Origin: Punica granatum
Taxonomy: Eukaryota; Streptophyta; Magnoliopsida; Myrtales; Lythraceae
Assembly (NCBI RefSeq): GCF_007655135.1
Contig: NC_045128.1
Location: 21,174,811-21,238,810 of the forward strand
Length of the DNA: 64,000 nt
Direction of reading: 5' to 3'
The notes under the pieces are model-generated. The model was not told the origin of the DNA. It did no database searches and saw only the letters and a list, made by a program, of their open reading frames with translations. This document shows, in pieces, positions 9,886 to 22,017 of the stretch. The stretch's first letter is position 1; each line of letters opens with the position of its first letter. Both the position numbers and the translations under genes were made by a program.

Positions 9886-12800
9886 TGGGCCAATATTCCG
9901 CTCCGGCTCACCGTGTGTTTCGAATAACCGATAAATGAGTTAAGGCAACGTGGGCTCAAGGAGCCGGGGGTCGGGTCCGATCGTTCCAACGGTTTGCAGG
10001 AGAACCGGTTGATTCCCACTGTAACCGTTGGACCGATCGAGCTCCCGGGTGGTATCTAAACCCGTTTCACGCATCCAATCCAAATTGCCTTCCACATAGG
10101 CCATATTTGGAGTATGATGGTGAATCGAGGCTAGATCCCATTCCGCACTCAGGTTGCACGCGCTCAGTGAATTAGAAGGCGTTGGACCTCGTGTTCGATG
10201 GTTCGAGGCGTTGGACCCCGTGCAACACGTAATCTATGGGTTCGGGCCCGAACCGTGACAAATTAGCAAAGATAAGTGGAATACAGAAGAAAAATGATAA
10301 ACAAACAGACAAATGGTGTATTAGGTCGAGTGTACGTGATTTAATCAGTTATTAACTGGGGTTGATTAAAAAACAATGCGTCTATCCTAGGCAAACATAG
10401 ATGGTAGGCTAGAATATGGTTCTAAGCCGATTACGTGTGTAAATTTTTTTTAAGATTCTTATTCAGTGAGATGACACTGCGGTTTCACCGAATTAGCCAA
10501 ACTCGTATTTTTACTCTAGATTGGAATCTAATATTCCACCTACCCATTATCTAATGTTCGTTTAAGTCGAGTGCATGATTAATTCGGTTCTTCGTATTTT
10601 GTAACTGAAATAAAATGTTCACCACCGAATCTACGATAGGAAGATAGAAACACCGAAAATGAACGGAGTGGGCCGTGCGAATGAAACTCGCACCCAAACG
10701 GGTTGCCCTTTCTCGCCCATAGATCGAGGTGTTTCCAACTCCCTAACGCCTAGGATATCGGTGAATCTCGGAATGACGATTATGCCATTGGATAATAAAA
10801 TGGGTGATGTTCGTGTACAAATTGAAGATCATGTGACACGAAGAAATCTAGGGAGGACTCGCACGTCCCGACTCTAACCGCCTCAAATCGGGCCCGGACT
10901 CGAGTCGTAGCACGCGAGTACTCGTTAGACGTCGATTCTAATCGTGTAACACATCTTGGTGTTTTGAAATTATGGGCTTTTTAAGGAAAAGGGCATTCTC
11001 GCCGTTCCGTGAGCAATCGACGCGTTTACGAATTAATAATCAATTTATCCAATTATTTAGTCCAAGATGATTTAATTAACCGGATGATATGTCCCGTTTC
11101 TCCCATTTGTGGAATGGTTTAATGATTGAGACCTCAAAACTCGATTGTTATGGATCAATGCAATGATTGTTCGATACTAACGTATCTAGCATATGAATTA
11201 ACATGAAACCAACGATTAAATGAAAATTGTGATTACAATCAATTCCAAGAATCGGTTTTGACCGTTTCTTGCATGCATAAAACATCAAACATAATGACAA
11301 CGTACATTTTTTACATAGCCAGTGCCGCCATGATATCAGGAACGCAATTAAACATACAAACATGCACAAACAAAATATTTAAAGGAATCAATAAAATGGC
11401 GTCGACTCATGGGAAGCGAAAAATGTAAAAACTCGGGAAACGACTTGAGTTGGGGAAAGGAGGCCATCCGTGGCCCGAGGAAGCCAAGAGGGGCTCTCGG
11501 CCACCTCCCTTGGGGTGAGGCCGAGAGGCTCCTTTGGCTTGCTCCAGCCAACGAGGTCTTCCCGACTCCGATTCAAACTATTTCCCGACATGCTAACACT
11601 ATATAAGATGAATACATGCATAATACGATGTAAAAAAAAAACATAAAGACATAAATTTGCATGCGAATCGGTCATGGACCTCCTTATCTCCCCACAAACG
11701 CAAAGAAAACGTAAAATTCCTAACTTCTCTGAGTCGGGAATGATTATACCTAGCCCCGGGATGCAGGAGAAGTTGAGGAAAGCCCGAAAAAGGGGCTTGG
11801 GAAGTCGGTTATGCCCCCTGGAATGAACAGACACGAATCGGTGCGGTCGGGTCGACTGGCAGACCCGACTGGCAGTCCGGCTTGTCGGGGCCGTACCGGT
11901 TGATCGGGGTGGCCTTTTCGTGCGGGGCCGGTTGCGTTGGATTCCCAAGGGACTAAGGATCACGCCTGCGGTGGTTTCGAGAGGAGAGCACATGTAGATT
12001 TTCTGGAAATAAATAAACAAAGTCGGGTTAGCTGGCAGAAAACAAAACCGACTGGGCGGAACTGACCCGACTGGGCAGGTTGGAAAGAAATGGCTATCCC
12101 GGAGGCTCCCGGTGGTATTTTGCTGCAAGGTCGGCGGCATTGAACTCATAACCCACTGAGGATCATGCCTGCGGTGGTTTCAGAAGGAGAGCATGCGTAG
12201 ATTTTCCTGAAATCAAAAACAAAGTCGGGTTAGTAAAAAAATAACAGACCCAGTCGGGACGAAACAGACCCGACTGGCACCCGATGAAGAAACGGGTCTA
12301 CAGGAGGTTCCCGGTGGTCTTTTAGTGCAAGATCAGTGGCATTGGACTCCTAACTGAGTGAAGATCATGGTGATAGGTGGCTTGTAGCGAGATTTAATCC
12401 GAGCTGACCTGTACGTTCCTGCAAAGTTTGGGTTAGAAAAGAAAACCAGAGGAACAGACTCGACTGGCACCCGATGAAGAAACGACTCTACGGGAGGCTC
12501 CCAGTGGTCTTTTGATGCAAAGTCGGTGGCATTGGACTCCTAACTGAGTGAGGATCATGCCTACAGTGGTTTCATGAGGATTGGATATGTCAATTTTCCT
12601 GAAAGATGCAAAGAAAACCGGTAAAAAGCTGGAAAAATCTGTGAAGGGAGAAAAGAGGGAAATGGCGGTGGTGCACGGTTGCACGGCTCTCGGCACGCGA
12701 CCACCTCGTCACGGGGGAGAGTGAGGGTTGTAAGGAACCCCTAGATAGTGATGGCACGACTCGCCATAGTCGTGGGGTGGTGGAAATGTCGAGGAAGCCC

Positions 12801-13300
12801 GGGAAACCGTGGAAATGCCTATAGAACTCGGTTATGGACAGAGCTGGTTTGGCAAGCTGGAAGCTTCAAATCGCAAAACTAACACCGGAAATGGACTCAG
12901 GAGGTCGAATACATGTGGGATATGAAGTTTGGTTGAGCTTGCTTAAGTCGAGAAGAAAGAACTCGCTTAGAAACCGGGAAAACGCCCTAGGGACCCGAAT
13001 CTGGACAGAGCTGGAACGAAGTGCTGGGAGCTTCAAATGAAAAATCTAAGGTTGGAAATGGACTTAAGATGTCGAAAACATGTGGGATATGAAGTTTGGT
13101 CAAGTTTGGATCGGGTTGGATGGCGATTGCCGGAAAACGGTTGAGTTTTCTGGCATTTTCGGCCTTGGACGGGGGTGTGCTTGGGCTGAACGACCAGGGC
13201 TGATTGCTGGAGTTTGAGAGGGTTTTGGAGGTTCTCCTAGAGTGAGAAAGCTTGAGAGAGAATGGAAATTGAGTTGTGATTAAGTTAATGACCCGAGAGG

Positions 13301-13310
13301 CTTATATAAG
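13301..13310 (-). promoter_or_regulatory. TATA-like box of LTR_b
   Basis: Minus-strand CTTATATAAG lies about 1.29 kb from the LTR start, at the same place as in LTR_a. Confidence 0.6.
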
Positions 13311-14598
13311 AAGGCTAATGATGCAAAATTAGTGAAATTAAGTGTGATTTTGATGGGGATTATGGGGTTGCCAAATTTTGAAGAGGGGTTAAGGAGGGGT
13401 TTGTGTCACTTAAAGTGTAGGGGAAGTAAGGGAGAAGTGATGGGAAGTGATGGGGAAGTGATGGGAAGTGATAGGTGTAAGAAGAAATTTGAAATGTGTG
13501 GAGGAGGGAGCTTCTTGGAGCTTGGAGCCACCGAATTTTGGGTTTTAACTGTGGCTTGGAGATTGAGCCGTGGCTTGGGGTTGAGCCGTGGCTTGGAGGC
13601 TTGGCTTGGTTGAGCTGTGGGCCCCATTCGACTAAGAGAAAAGCTGGAAAAAGCTCGAGACTTGATTGAACGCGCGTCCGATCTCCGATGTCCAATTAAT
13701 TAATAGATTTGGAATGCTTGAACGAAGAGAATTTGAATGAGCCTAATATCGCCATATATCATGTGAACGAATGTTCGGGTGACTCGGCGCCTCGAGAGTC
13801 GGTTTTGTCCCGTTTGGGCATTCAGAGAGGAATTAACCGTCCTCGTTCCCCGATTGCTCCTTTGTGCATTGTAGTGCTTGTCTCGGTGAGCTTTTTGCCT
13901 CGTGGGGGATCGTTGGCTCGTCGTCCTCGACCGAAGACCGTTGCCCCGGGAAGACCTAGGGACTTGTAACCGGGGCTTTCTCAGTGTTCCCCAAATGTCT
14001 TGAGGCGTTCGAGGATCGCTGTGATCTCTGTTTTCCGTGAACGTGCCCCGCAGATTCACCGGGGGGCGGTCGCTACCACTGAAACGTCCCTCGGGAAACC
14101 CTGTAGAGTTCCAAGAGGTCGTCTGAAGCTTGTTCAATGACCCCGGTGGTCCCTGGGTGCTTGTAGGCCCGTTTTGGGGTGCCGTTTACTTGTCAGTGGA
14201 TCGGACCTCGGGAGCCCTGTTAGAAAAGGCGTCCGTGAGAGATCGGGGGTATCCCTGCTTAAGCGGTATGCCCCCGAAACGCGCTCGGACGTGTCATTGG
14301 TCACTTTGGCACTGAGAGGGATTTTTAGAGTCCCATATTGGGCACCTTTCGGTGTTTCAGTGATTCGGTGATGAATAGTGCCACAGTGCCGGCTCTGCTG
14401 TTTTCGGGGTTCCTTGTTTGTCTGTTCTTTTGACGGCTCTCCTCTGCCATTTTTTTTAGTGCACCATGCTTTTTCTCCTGTAATTCACGTCTCTGTGCCC
14501 GCATGTTCGCCGCTGATCCTCGGGTGATGAATAGTAACCCAAGCTTTGGTCGGAGATTCTCGTGAAGGAAGCCGGTGGTCCAAAATGGGGTGCTGACT

Positions 14599-15040
14599 GG
14601 GGGGTATTGGCCCGTTTGTAGGAAGTTCCTGATCTCTTCGTACCACGGCTTCGCTTCGGACACCTCAATCGCGTTGCAGTGGGTCGAGCCTTTGGCCACT
14701 TTGATTTCGAGAGGCTCGATAATGTTCCCCTCTGAGACGCTCGCCATAGACGCGAGTGTTGCGAGTGCGTCCGCGAACTGATTCTTCGCGCGCGAAGTGT
14801 AGGTGAATGAGATCTTCTCAAAGTTCTTCGCCAATTCCTCAAGGTACTCGTGGTACGGGACTAACTTCGCGTCTTTCGTCTTCCATTGCCCCAGCGTTTG
14901 GAAGATTGTGAGCATAGAGTCATCGAATACCTCTAACTCATTCAGCTTGAAATCGATCGCCGCTTGTAAACCGAGGATGCACGCCTCGTACTCGGCCACA
15001 TTATTGGTACAGGAGAAATCCACTTTTGCTGCGACCGGAT
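14599..15040 (-). pseudogene. Element B archaeal-type RNase H fragment
   Basis: The minus strand encodes the middle and end of the archaeal-type RNase H (aRH) domain, including FSCTNNVAEYEACILGLQAA and the following linker, nearly identical to element C at 34926-35365. The 5' portion of the domain continues at 20636 across the solo LTR. At 14599 the frame runs straight into LTR_b of element A, so the rest of the linker and integrase must lie left of element A, outside the window. The open frame 14325-15143 is a chimera of LTR, aRH and LTR sequence, not a gene. Confidence 0.85.
15036..15040. repeat. Target site duplication (left) of the solo LTR
   Basis: CGGAT directly precedes the TGTCAGC start. 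The identical CGGAT follows the LTR end at 20636-20640. In element C the uninterrupted sequence at the same place has a single copy (about 35367-35371). Confidence 0.95.
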
Positions 15041-16317
15041 TGTCAGCACCCCATTTTGGTCCACCGGCTCCAACAGAGGACCTCCGACCAAAGCTCATAA
15101 CGCTATTCACCATCGGGAAAACCAAAGGCAAATAGGCGATCACAGAGCCATGAGCGACGGGAGAAAGACATGGTCCAATGAGAAAACAGGGAAGAGCAAT
15201 CAGAAGGGCAAACAGACGACAAATCTCGGAGCAACGGGAGCTGGCACTGGGGCATTATTCATCATCGAATCACCGAAGCACCGAGAGGTGTCCAATATGG
15301 GACTCTAAAAATCCCTCTTAGTGCCAAAGTGACCAACGACACGTCCGGGCGCATTTTCGGGGCATGCCACATAAGCCGGGACACCCCGATCTCTCACGGA
15401 CGCCTTTTCTGACAGGACTCTCGGGGCCCGCTCCACTGACAAGCAGACGGCCCCCTAAAACAGGCCTACAAGCACCCATGGACCATCAAGGCCATGGGAC
15501 AAGCTCCAGACGACCATTCGGAACTCTACGGGGTTCCCCGAAGGACGTCTCAGTGGTAGCAAACGCCTCCCGACAAATTTTCGGGGCACATTCACTGAAA
15601 ACAGAGACCGCAGCGATCCCCGAACACCTCAAGACGTTCAGGGAACACTGAGAAAATCCCGGTCACAAGTCCCTAGGCCCCACCGGGCCAACGGTCTTCG
15701 GTCGGGGACAACGAGCCGACGATCTCCCACGAGGCGGAAGGGTTACTGAAACGAATGTCAAGATGCACAAAGAGCAATCGGGGACCGAGGGGCACTAAAC
15801 TCCACCCCGAACGTCTGAACAGGGCAAAACCGACTCTCGAGGCGCCGGGTCGCCTGAACGTTCGTTCACCCGACGTAAGGCGATATTAGGCTCATTCAAA
15901 TCCTCGTCGTTCAAGCATTCCAAATCAATAAATTAATTGGACATCGGAGATCGGATGCGAGTCCAATCAAGTCTCAAGCATTTTTCGGCTTTTCTCTTAT
16001 TCGAATAGGACCCACAGCTCAGCCAAGCCAAGCCACCAAGCCGCGGCTCAACCCCAAGCCACGGCTCAATCTTCAAGCCGCGGCTAATTCCCCACCGGCG
16101 GCTCAATCCTTGCCCCAATGGCTCAATCCCAAGAGCTTCCCTCAACCACACATTCAAAATATCTCTTACACATTCTCACATCAACTCCCATCTTTCCATC
16201 ACTTCCCATCAACTTCCCACTCACTTTCCCCACCTTAATCTTCCCTCCAAAAATTCGGAATCCCTAAGCACCCATTAATTGCACTTAGTTTTCACTAAAC
16301 AAACCATTAAGTCTTCC

Positions 16318-16325
16318 TTTATAAG
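16318..16325 (+). promoter_or_regulatory. TATA-like box of the solo LTR
   Basis: TTTATAAG lies about 1.28 kb from the LTR start. Confidence 0.55.
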
Positions 16326-17039
16326 CCCATTGCATCATTAATTTAATCACAACTCAACTTCCATCATCTCTCTAGCTTTCTCACTCTAGGAAACCCTCTC
16401 CAAGCCCTCTCAAACTTCAGCATTTTTCAGAATTGTCCAGCTCTCCCTCAGCCCGAAACCAAGGCAAAATTGCCGGAAAACTCAACCGTTTTCCGGCGAC
16501 CGCCACTCAACCTAAACCAAACTTGACCAAACTTTATATCCCACACGTATTCGACCTCCCAAGTCCATTTCCGGTGTTAGTTTTGGCATTTGAAGCTCCC
16601 AGCATGCAGTTCCAGCCCAGTCCAGAATCGGGTCCCAAGGGAGTTTCCCGGTTTCTAGGCGAGTTCTTCCTTCCCGACTTGTCCGAGTCTCAAACAAACT
16701 GCATACCCCACATGTATTCGACCTCCCGAGTCCATTTCCGGCCTTAGATTTTCATTTGGAAGCTTCCAGCAGTCAGTTTTGCCCCTGTCCAGAATCGGGC
16801 TCCCTAGACGGTTTCACGGCTTTCCGGGCTTCTTCGACGCCACTCCTTCCCACGACCATGGCGAGTCATGCCATCACTTTCTAAGGGTTCCTCATGACCC
16901 TCACTCTCTCCCATGACGAGGTGGTCACGTGCCGAGAGCCGCTCAACCGCGCAAGACCGCCCTTTTCCCAATCTTTTCCTTTACCGGGTTTTCACAGTTT
17001 TTTATCGGTTTCTCTTTGCATTTCCGGTTGAAATCAGTC

Positions 17040-17880
17040 GTGCGCACGCCACAAGCTGGTCATGAACACCAAGAGCAGTCCCTTAGGAATCGGAGGAACT
17101 CGAGCCAGTTCGGTGCAACACCCGGAGCCCCCCTTGCAGCCGTTTCTACCCAAACAGCCCAGTCGGGTTTGTCCCTCTGATTTTCTTTTCTGACCGGAAT
17201 TTTGCAGGAGCATACAGGTCAGCTCGAGTTGAATCTCGCTACGAGCCAACTATCACCGTGATCCTCAGTCAGTTAGGAGTCCAATGCCACCGATCTTGCA
17301 CCAAAATACCACCGGGAGCCTCCGGGACAGCCATTCCTTTCCGACCTGCCTAGTCAGGTCAGTTCCGCCCAGTCGGTTCTGTTTTCTGCTAGCTAACCCG
17401 ACTTTGTTTTTGATTTCCAGAAAATCTACATGTCCAATCCTCATGAAACCACCGCAGGCATGATCCTCAGTCGGTTAGGAGTCCAATTCCACCGATCTTG
17501 CACCAAAAGACCACTGGGAGCCTCCCGTAGAGTCGTTTCTTCATCGGGGTGTCAGTCGGGTTTGTTCCTCTGGTCGTCTTTTCTGACCCGAACTTTGCAG
17601 GAACGTGCAGGTCAGCTCGGGTTGAATCTTGCTACGAGCTACCTATCACCATGATCCTCAGTCAGTTAGGAATTCAATGCCACCGACCTTGGGTCAAAAG
17701 ACCACCGGGAGCCTCCTGTGGAGCCGTTTCTTCATCGGGCGCCAGTCGGATCTGTTTTGACCCGGCTGGGTCTGTCCTTTTTTTTTACTGACCCGACTTT
17801 GTTTTTTATTTCCAGAAAATCTACGCTTGCTCTCCTCCCGAAACCACCGCAGACACGATCCTTAGTCTCTTGGGAATCCA
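17040..17880 (+). repeat. ~200-bp tandem units in the solo LTR
   Basis: Four units sharing 'atgatcctcagt..gttaggagtccaa' and 'accaccgggagcctcc', the inverted counterpart of the arrays in LTR_a and LTR_b. Unit junctions read pyrimidine-rich then TTTGCAG or TTTCCAG, resembling splice acceptors. Confidence 0.7.
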
Positions 17881-19951
17881 ACTTAACTGGCCCCACGCGA
17901 AAATTCTATCCCGATCAACCGGTACAGCCCCGACAAGCCAGACTGCTAGTCGGGTCTGCCAGTCGACCCGACTGCACCAGTTCGGGTCTGTTCGTTCCAG
18001 CCGAGTCTCCCGACTCCCTTTGCCACTTCTCCGACTCTTTCCCACATCCCGGGGCTAGGTATAATCATTCCCGACTCAGAGAAGTTAGGACTTTTACGTT
18101 TTCTTTGCGTTTGTGGGGAGATAAGGAGGTCCATGACCGATTCGCACGCAAGTTTACGTTTTTATGTGTTTTTTACATCGTATTATGCATGAATTCATCG
18201 TATATAGTGCTAGCATGTCGGGAAATAGTTTGAATCGGAGTCGAGGAGACTTCGTTGGCTCGAGCAAGCCGAAGGAGCCTCTCGGCCTCACCCCAAGGGA
18301 GGTGGCCGAGAGCCCCTCCTGGCTTCCTCTGGCCATGGATGACCTCCTTTCCCCGACTCAAGTCGTTTTCCCGAGTTGTTACATTTTTCACTTCCCATGA
18401 GTCGGGGCCGTTTTATAGATTCCTCTAAATATCGTGTTTGTGCTTGTTTGTATGTTTAATCGCGTTCCTAAGATCATGGCGGCACCGGCTATGTAAAAAA
18501 TGTACGTTGTCATCGTGTTTGATGTTTTATAAATGCAAGAAACGGTCAAAACCGATTCTTGGAATTGATTGTAATCACAATTTTCATTTAATCATTGGTT
18601 TCATGTCAATTCGTATGTTAGGTATGTTAATATCGAACAATCATTTCATTGATCCATAACAATTGAGGTTCGCGGTCTCAATCATCAAACCACTCCACAA
18701 ATGGGAAACGGGACGTGCCACTCGATTAATTAAATCACATGGACTAAATAATTGGGTTAATCGATCCTTAATTCGTAAACGCATCGATGGTTCACGGAAC
18801 GGCGGGAATGTCATTTTTTTTAAAAGATCACAATTTCAAAACACCGAGACACGTAACACGAATAGAATTGATGTCTAACGAGTACTCGCGTGCTATGACT
18901 CGAGTCCGGGCTCGATTTGAGGCGGCTCGAGTCAAGACGCGCGAGTCCTCCTTAGATTTCTTCGTGTGACGTGATCTCCAATTTACATACGAACATTGCA
19001 ATTTTATCCAAGGGCATAATCGTCATTCCGTGATTCACCGATACCCTAGGCGTTAGGGAGTTGGAAACACCTCGATCTATGGGCGGGAAAGGGCAACCCG
19101 TTCGGGTGCGAGTTTCATTCGTATGGCCCATTCCGTTCACTTTCGGTGTTTCTATCTTTCTACCGTAGATTCGGTGGTGAACATTTCATTTCATTTACGA
19201 AACACGAAAAACCGAATTAATCTTGCATTTGGCTTAATCAAACATTAGATAGTGAATAGGCGGAATGCTAGATTCTAATCTAGAGTCAAAATACGAGTTT
19301 GGCTAATTCGGTGAAACCGCAGTGTCATCTCACTGAATAAGAATCTTAAAACAAATTCACACACATAATCGGCTTAGAACCATATTCTAGCCCACCATCT
19401 ATGTTTGCCTAGGATAGACGCATTGTTTTTTAATCAACCCTGGTTAATAACTGATTAAATCACGTACATTCGACTTAACACACAACTTGTCTGTATTCAT
19501 CTACATTTGTCAGTTGTTATCTGTCTTTCATCAGTTTTATCAGTTTTCTTCTGTTTTCCATTGTCTTTTACTGATTTGTTGCGATTCGGGTCCGAGCTCA
19601 TAGGTTACGTGTTGCACGGGGTCCAACACCCCAAATCACCGAGCACAAGGTCCAACGCCTCCTAATTCACTCAGCGCGTGCAACCCGAGTGCGGAATGGG
19701 ATCTAGCCTCGAGTCACCATTGCGCTCCAAACATGGCCTATGTGGAAGGCAATTTGGATTGGATGCGTGAAACGTGTTTAGATATCACCCGGGAGCTCAA
19801 TCGGTCCAACGGTTGCAGTGGGAACTAATCGGTTCTCCTGCAAACCGTCGGTTCGATTGGACCCGACCCCCGGCTCTTTGAGCCCGCGTTGCCTTAATTT
19901 ATTTATCGGTCATTCAAAACACACGGTGAGCCGGAGCAGAATATTGGCCCA

Positions 19952-20314
19952 ATGCAAACCGATCGGGATCCATTTACTTATTCAGTTACACTTTGTAATT
20001 ATTCGAGAGAACATTGTGAGGATTTTACTTGTATATTCACTCATTCACTTGTAAGGATCCCCGATCGGCGAGCGAGAGGTCCGAGTGTCGAACCGGTCAA
20101 GTCGGTCTATTGTCACCAAGAGATGAGTAAGCTCGAATACTCGTGGTCTCGATTCGCGCAGGGAATCGACCATCGTGGTTCGATGAACTGTAACGATAAG
20201 ATAGTGAATCGATTCATCGACTCACAAGCTTACTCATCTTTCGGATTCTTGGCCCAACTCAATCAATTCATCGACTTTACGGTGTCAAAACGGGCGAGTC
20301 AAGTGCAACCTTAA
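19952..20314 (+). other. 120-codon sense ORF in the solo LTR
   Basis: Counterpart of the frame at 9523-9885, same length and register, sense to the LTR. It starts MQTDRDPFTYS and ends ASQVQP. No recognised domain. Confidence 0.3.
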
Positions 20315-20635
20315 ATCACGCGGTAAATAAACAAAACGGCAAGCCTAGCAAAATAGAGTACCGAAAGGGCGTGCGGGATATAGGCCCGCACGTAATAGAA
20401 CCCCCGAATTCGGAATTTTCTGTTCCGCATGATCATTGCCTTAGCATTTAGGTGTACCCCGTACCCCTAGACCCGGGCGACTCAACGGCCCTCGACCTAC
20501 GGGTTGTAAACAGTATGCGGTGACTCCTTCTCACGCATGTCCGTCGCGCGTCCCCGGGAAAGTGGACACTCTCAAGCCGCGTCGCATAGGCTTTGCGCAT
20601 GCGTGCCCCGATGAGATAAAATTCGGGTGCGCACA

Positions 20636-20640
20636 CGGAT
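20636..20640. repeat. Target site duplication (right) of the solo LTR
   Basis: CGGAT immediately follows GCGCACA, matching 15036-15040. Confidence 0.95.
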
Positions 20641-21826
20641 AATGACGCCCGTCCGAGGAGTGGAAGAGCGGTTGACACTTATCCGTCAGGTTTGCAATGA
20701 AACGCGCAATGTAGTTCAGCCGTCCCAAGAAGCCGCGTACCTCCCGAACCGTTGATGGCTGGGGAAGCTCTTTGATTGCCTTGACTTTGTCCAGATCCAC
20801 TTCGATGCCGCGCTCACTGACCACGAACCCTAGCAGCTTTCCTGATCGGGCACCAAATGTGCATTTTGCCGGATTAAGCCGGTGCTTGTATTCTCTCAAG
20901 CGATTGAAAAGGCGCTTCAGGTTGACAAGGTGGTATTCTCCCTCTTTGGACTTGGCGATCATGTCGTCGACGTATACCTCGACTTCTTTGTGCATCATGT
21001 CTGGAATAGTGTGACCATAGCCCTCTGATAAGTTGCCCCTGCGTTCTTGAGGCCGAAAGGCATAACGCGGTAGCAAAAGGTTCCCAACATCGTGGTGAAC
21101 GTCGTCTTGAGTTTGTCCTTTTCGGCCATCCGGATTTGATTGTATCTGGAGAAGCCGTCCATGAAAGAGAACTGGGCGTGGCGTGCCGTATTGTCGACCA
21201 GGACGTCGATGTGTGGCAAGGGGAAATTGTCCTTAGGGCTAGCTTTGTTGAGGTCTCGGTAGTCGACGCAGACTCGGACCCTTCCATCCTTCTTTTCTAC
21301 CGGCACAATGTTCGCCACCCACTCGAAATAATTGCAGACTTCGAGGAATCCCGCGTTGATTTGCTTGACGACTTCTTCCTTGATGCGGAGGAGGAGACTA
21401 GCCCGCTGTCGTCGCAACTGTTGGCGCTTGGGCGGGAATTTCTCAGTGTCGAGTGGAAGGAAGTGCTCGACTATTGAGGGGTCTAAGCCGGGCATGTCAG
21501 CGTATGACCTGGCGAAGACCTCTTGATACTCCTTCAGGAAGTCGATCATCCGGGCTCGCTGCGTGGGGTCGAGTGCTGTCCCAATCTTCAAGGTGCGGGG
21601 CTCTTCTTCAGTGCCCACGTTGATCTCCTCCGTCGGCTCGACCGAGGTGATTTGATGATCCTCGAGACGACGCAAACTCTCTTCTATCTCGGGCACTTGA
21701 CTATCCTCGGAGAGCCCTTCCCCAAAGTATACGGGTTGGGGCTCACCGAGGCGCTCTTGGAATAGGTTCAAATCGAAGTGTCGAGGACTTGGATTCGGGT
21801 GGAGCTTGGAAATTCGAGAGAATTGT
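20641..21826 (-). pseudogene. Element B pol: reverse transcriptase (degenerate)
   Basis: The minus frame from 21826 (ATG at 21771) contains a protease-RT linker and RT fingers and palm: RVCVDYRDLNKASPKDNFPL, FSFMDGFSRYNQIRM and MPFGLKNAGATYQ. A frameshift near 21010 moves the continuation, with the catalytic box YVDDMIAKSK and the thumb GFLGRLNYIARFIAN, into another frame. RT copies element RNA into DNA in the cytoplasmic particle. After the thumb the sequence jumps from KCQPLFH straight to DGRHYP of the aRH, so the first (Ty3-type) RNase H and connection are missing. All the RT catalytic aspartates are present, but frame and domain losses make it a pseudogene. Confidence 0.9.
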
Positions 21827-22017
21827 CTTAGAAAATTTTATAGTGCTGCGAAATAGAGAATAGGAGAAGGAGATGAAATGCATGGGAAGTCAAAAAATGC
21901 GTGAGAGATTTCATTGATAATGTGAACATGAAGCCATAACAGAAACCCCTCTCCCGTCGTGTGGCGCATGGCTTATGCCGACACGCGGGGCACATCTTAT
22001 ACATAGATAAGCCTTAA
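21827..22017 (-). other. Candidate Ogre-type intron, element B (donor damaged)
   Basis: This 191-nt segment between gag-pro and pol corresponds exactly in length to 36531-36721 in element C. The proposed acceptor ends TCTAAG at 21827 after a pyrimidine-rich stretch. The proposed donor, GTAAGG in element C, reads TTTAAGG here, so its first base is lost. Ogre elements are known to splice between gag-pro and pol. Confidence 0.4.

Larger units (their letters stand above)
1..14598 (-). mobile_element. Element A: non-autonomous (LARD-like) LTR retrotransposon
   Basis: Two near-identical long LTRs (LTR_a 1-4330, cut by the window start; LTR_b 9202-14598) flank an interior of about 4.9 kb. The interior has a PBS next to LTR_b and a purine-rich tract next to LTR_a, which fixes the orientation as minus. 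No gag, protease, RT, RNase H or integrase can be recognised inside, only leader, UTR-like sequence and repeats. I hand-counted 8 differences in the 219-nt block 410-628 versus 10659-10877, so the insertion is moderately young. On its right side the flanking DNA is RNase H/integrase linker coding sequence of element B, so A inserted into B. The left end lies outside the window. Mobilisation would have needed proteins from a related autonomous copy; that is inference. Confidence 0.8.
9202..14598 (-). repeat. LTR_b, 5' LTR of element A (~5.4 kb)
   Basis: Minus-strand LTR from the TGTCAGC-type start at 14598 (terminal A changed to T) to the GTGCGCACA end at 9202, next to the PBS. It contains a TATA-like box at 13301-13310, GCTTGG-type repeats at about 13520-13612, the ~200-bp array at about 11940-12620, and a conserved downstream block with a 120-codon sense ORF (9523-9885). 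Right of 14598 the sequence is element B coding DNA. Confidence 0.88.
15041..20635 (+). repeat. Solo LTR (~5.6 kb), plus strand, inside element B
   Basis: Begins TGTCAGCACCCCATTTTGG and ends GGTGCGCACA, with no PBS, interior or PPT, and is flanked by the CGGAT duplication. It is the longest LTR seen here and carries the whole set of features: TATA-like box at 16318-16325, GCTTGG-type repeats at 16020-16125, the ~200-bp array at about 17040-17880, and the conserved end block with the 120-codon ORF. It belongs to the same subfamily as LTR_a and LTR_b. It arose by insertion of a full element into the aRH region of element B followed by LTR-LTR recombination. Confidence 0.95.

Noticed and set aside
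11388..12149. 253-codon minus ORF in LTR_b
   Set aside because: It spans the ~200-bp repeat array and unrelated LTR text and is broken in LTR_a. Composition is low-complexity Ser/Pro/Arg. Not a gene.
14325..15143. 272-codon minus ORF
   Set aside because: It is a chance read-through joining solo LTR, element B RNase H and LTR_b sequence. Only the middle part is coding by origin.
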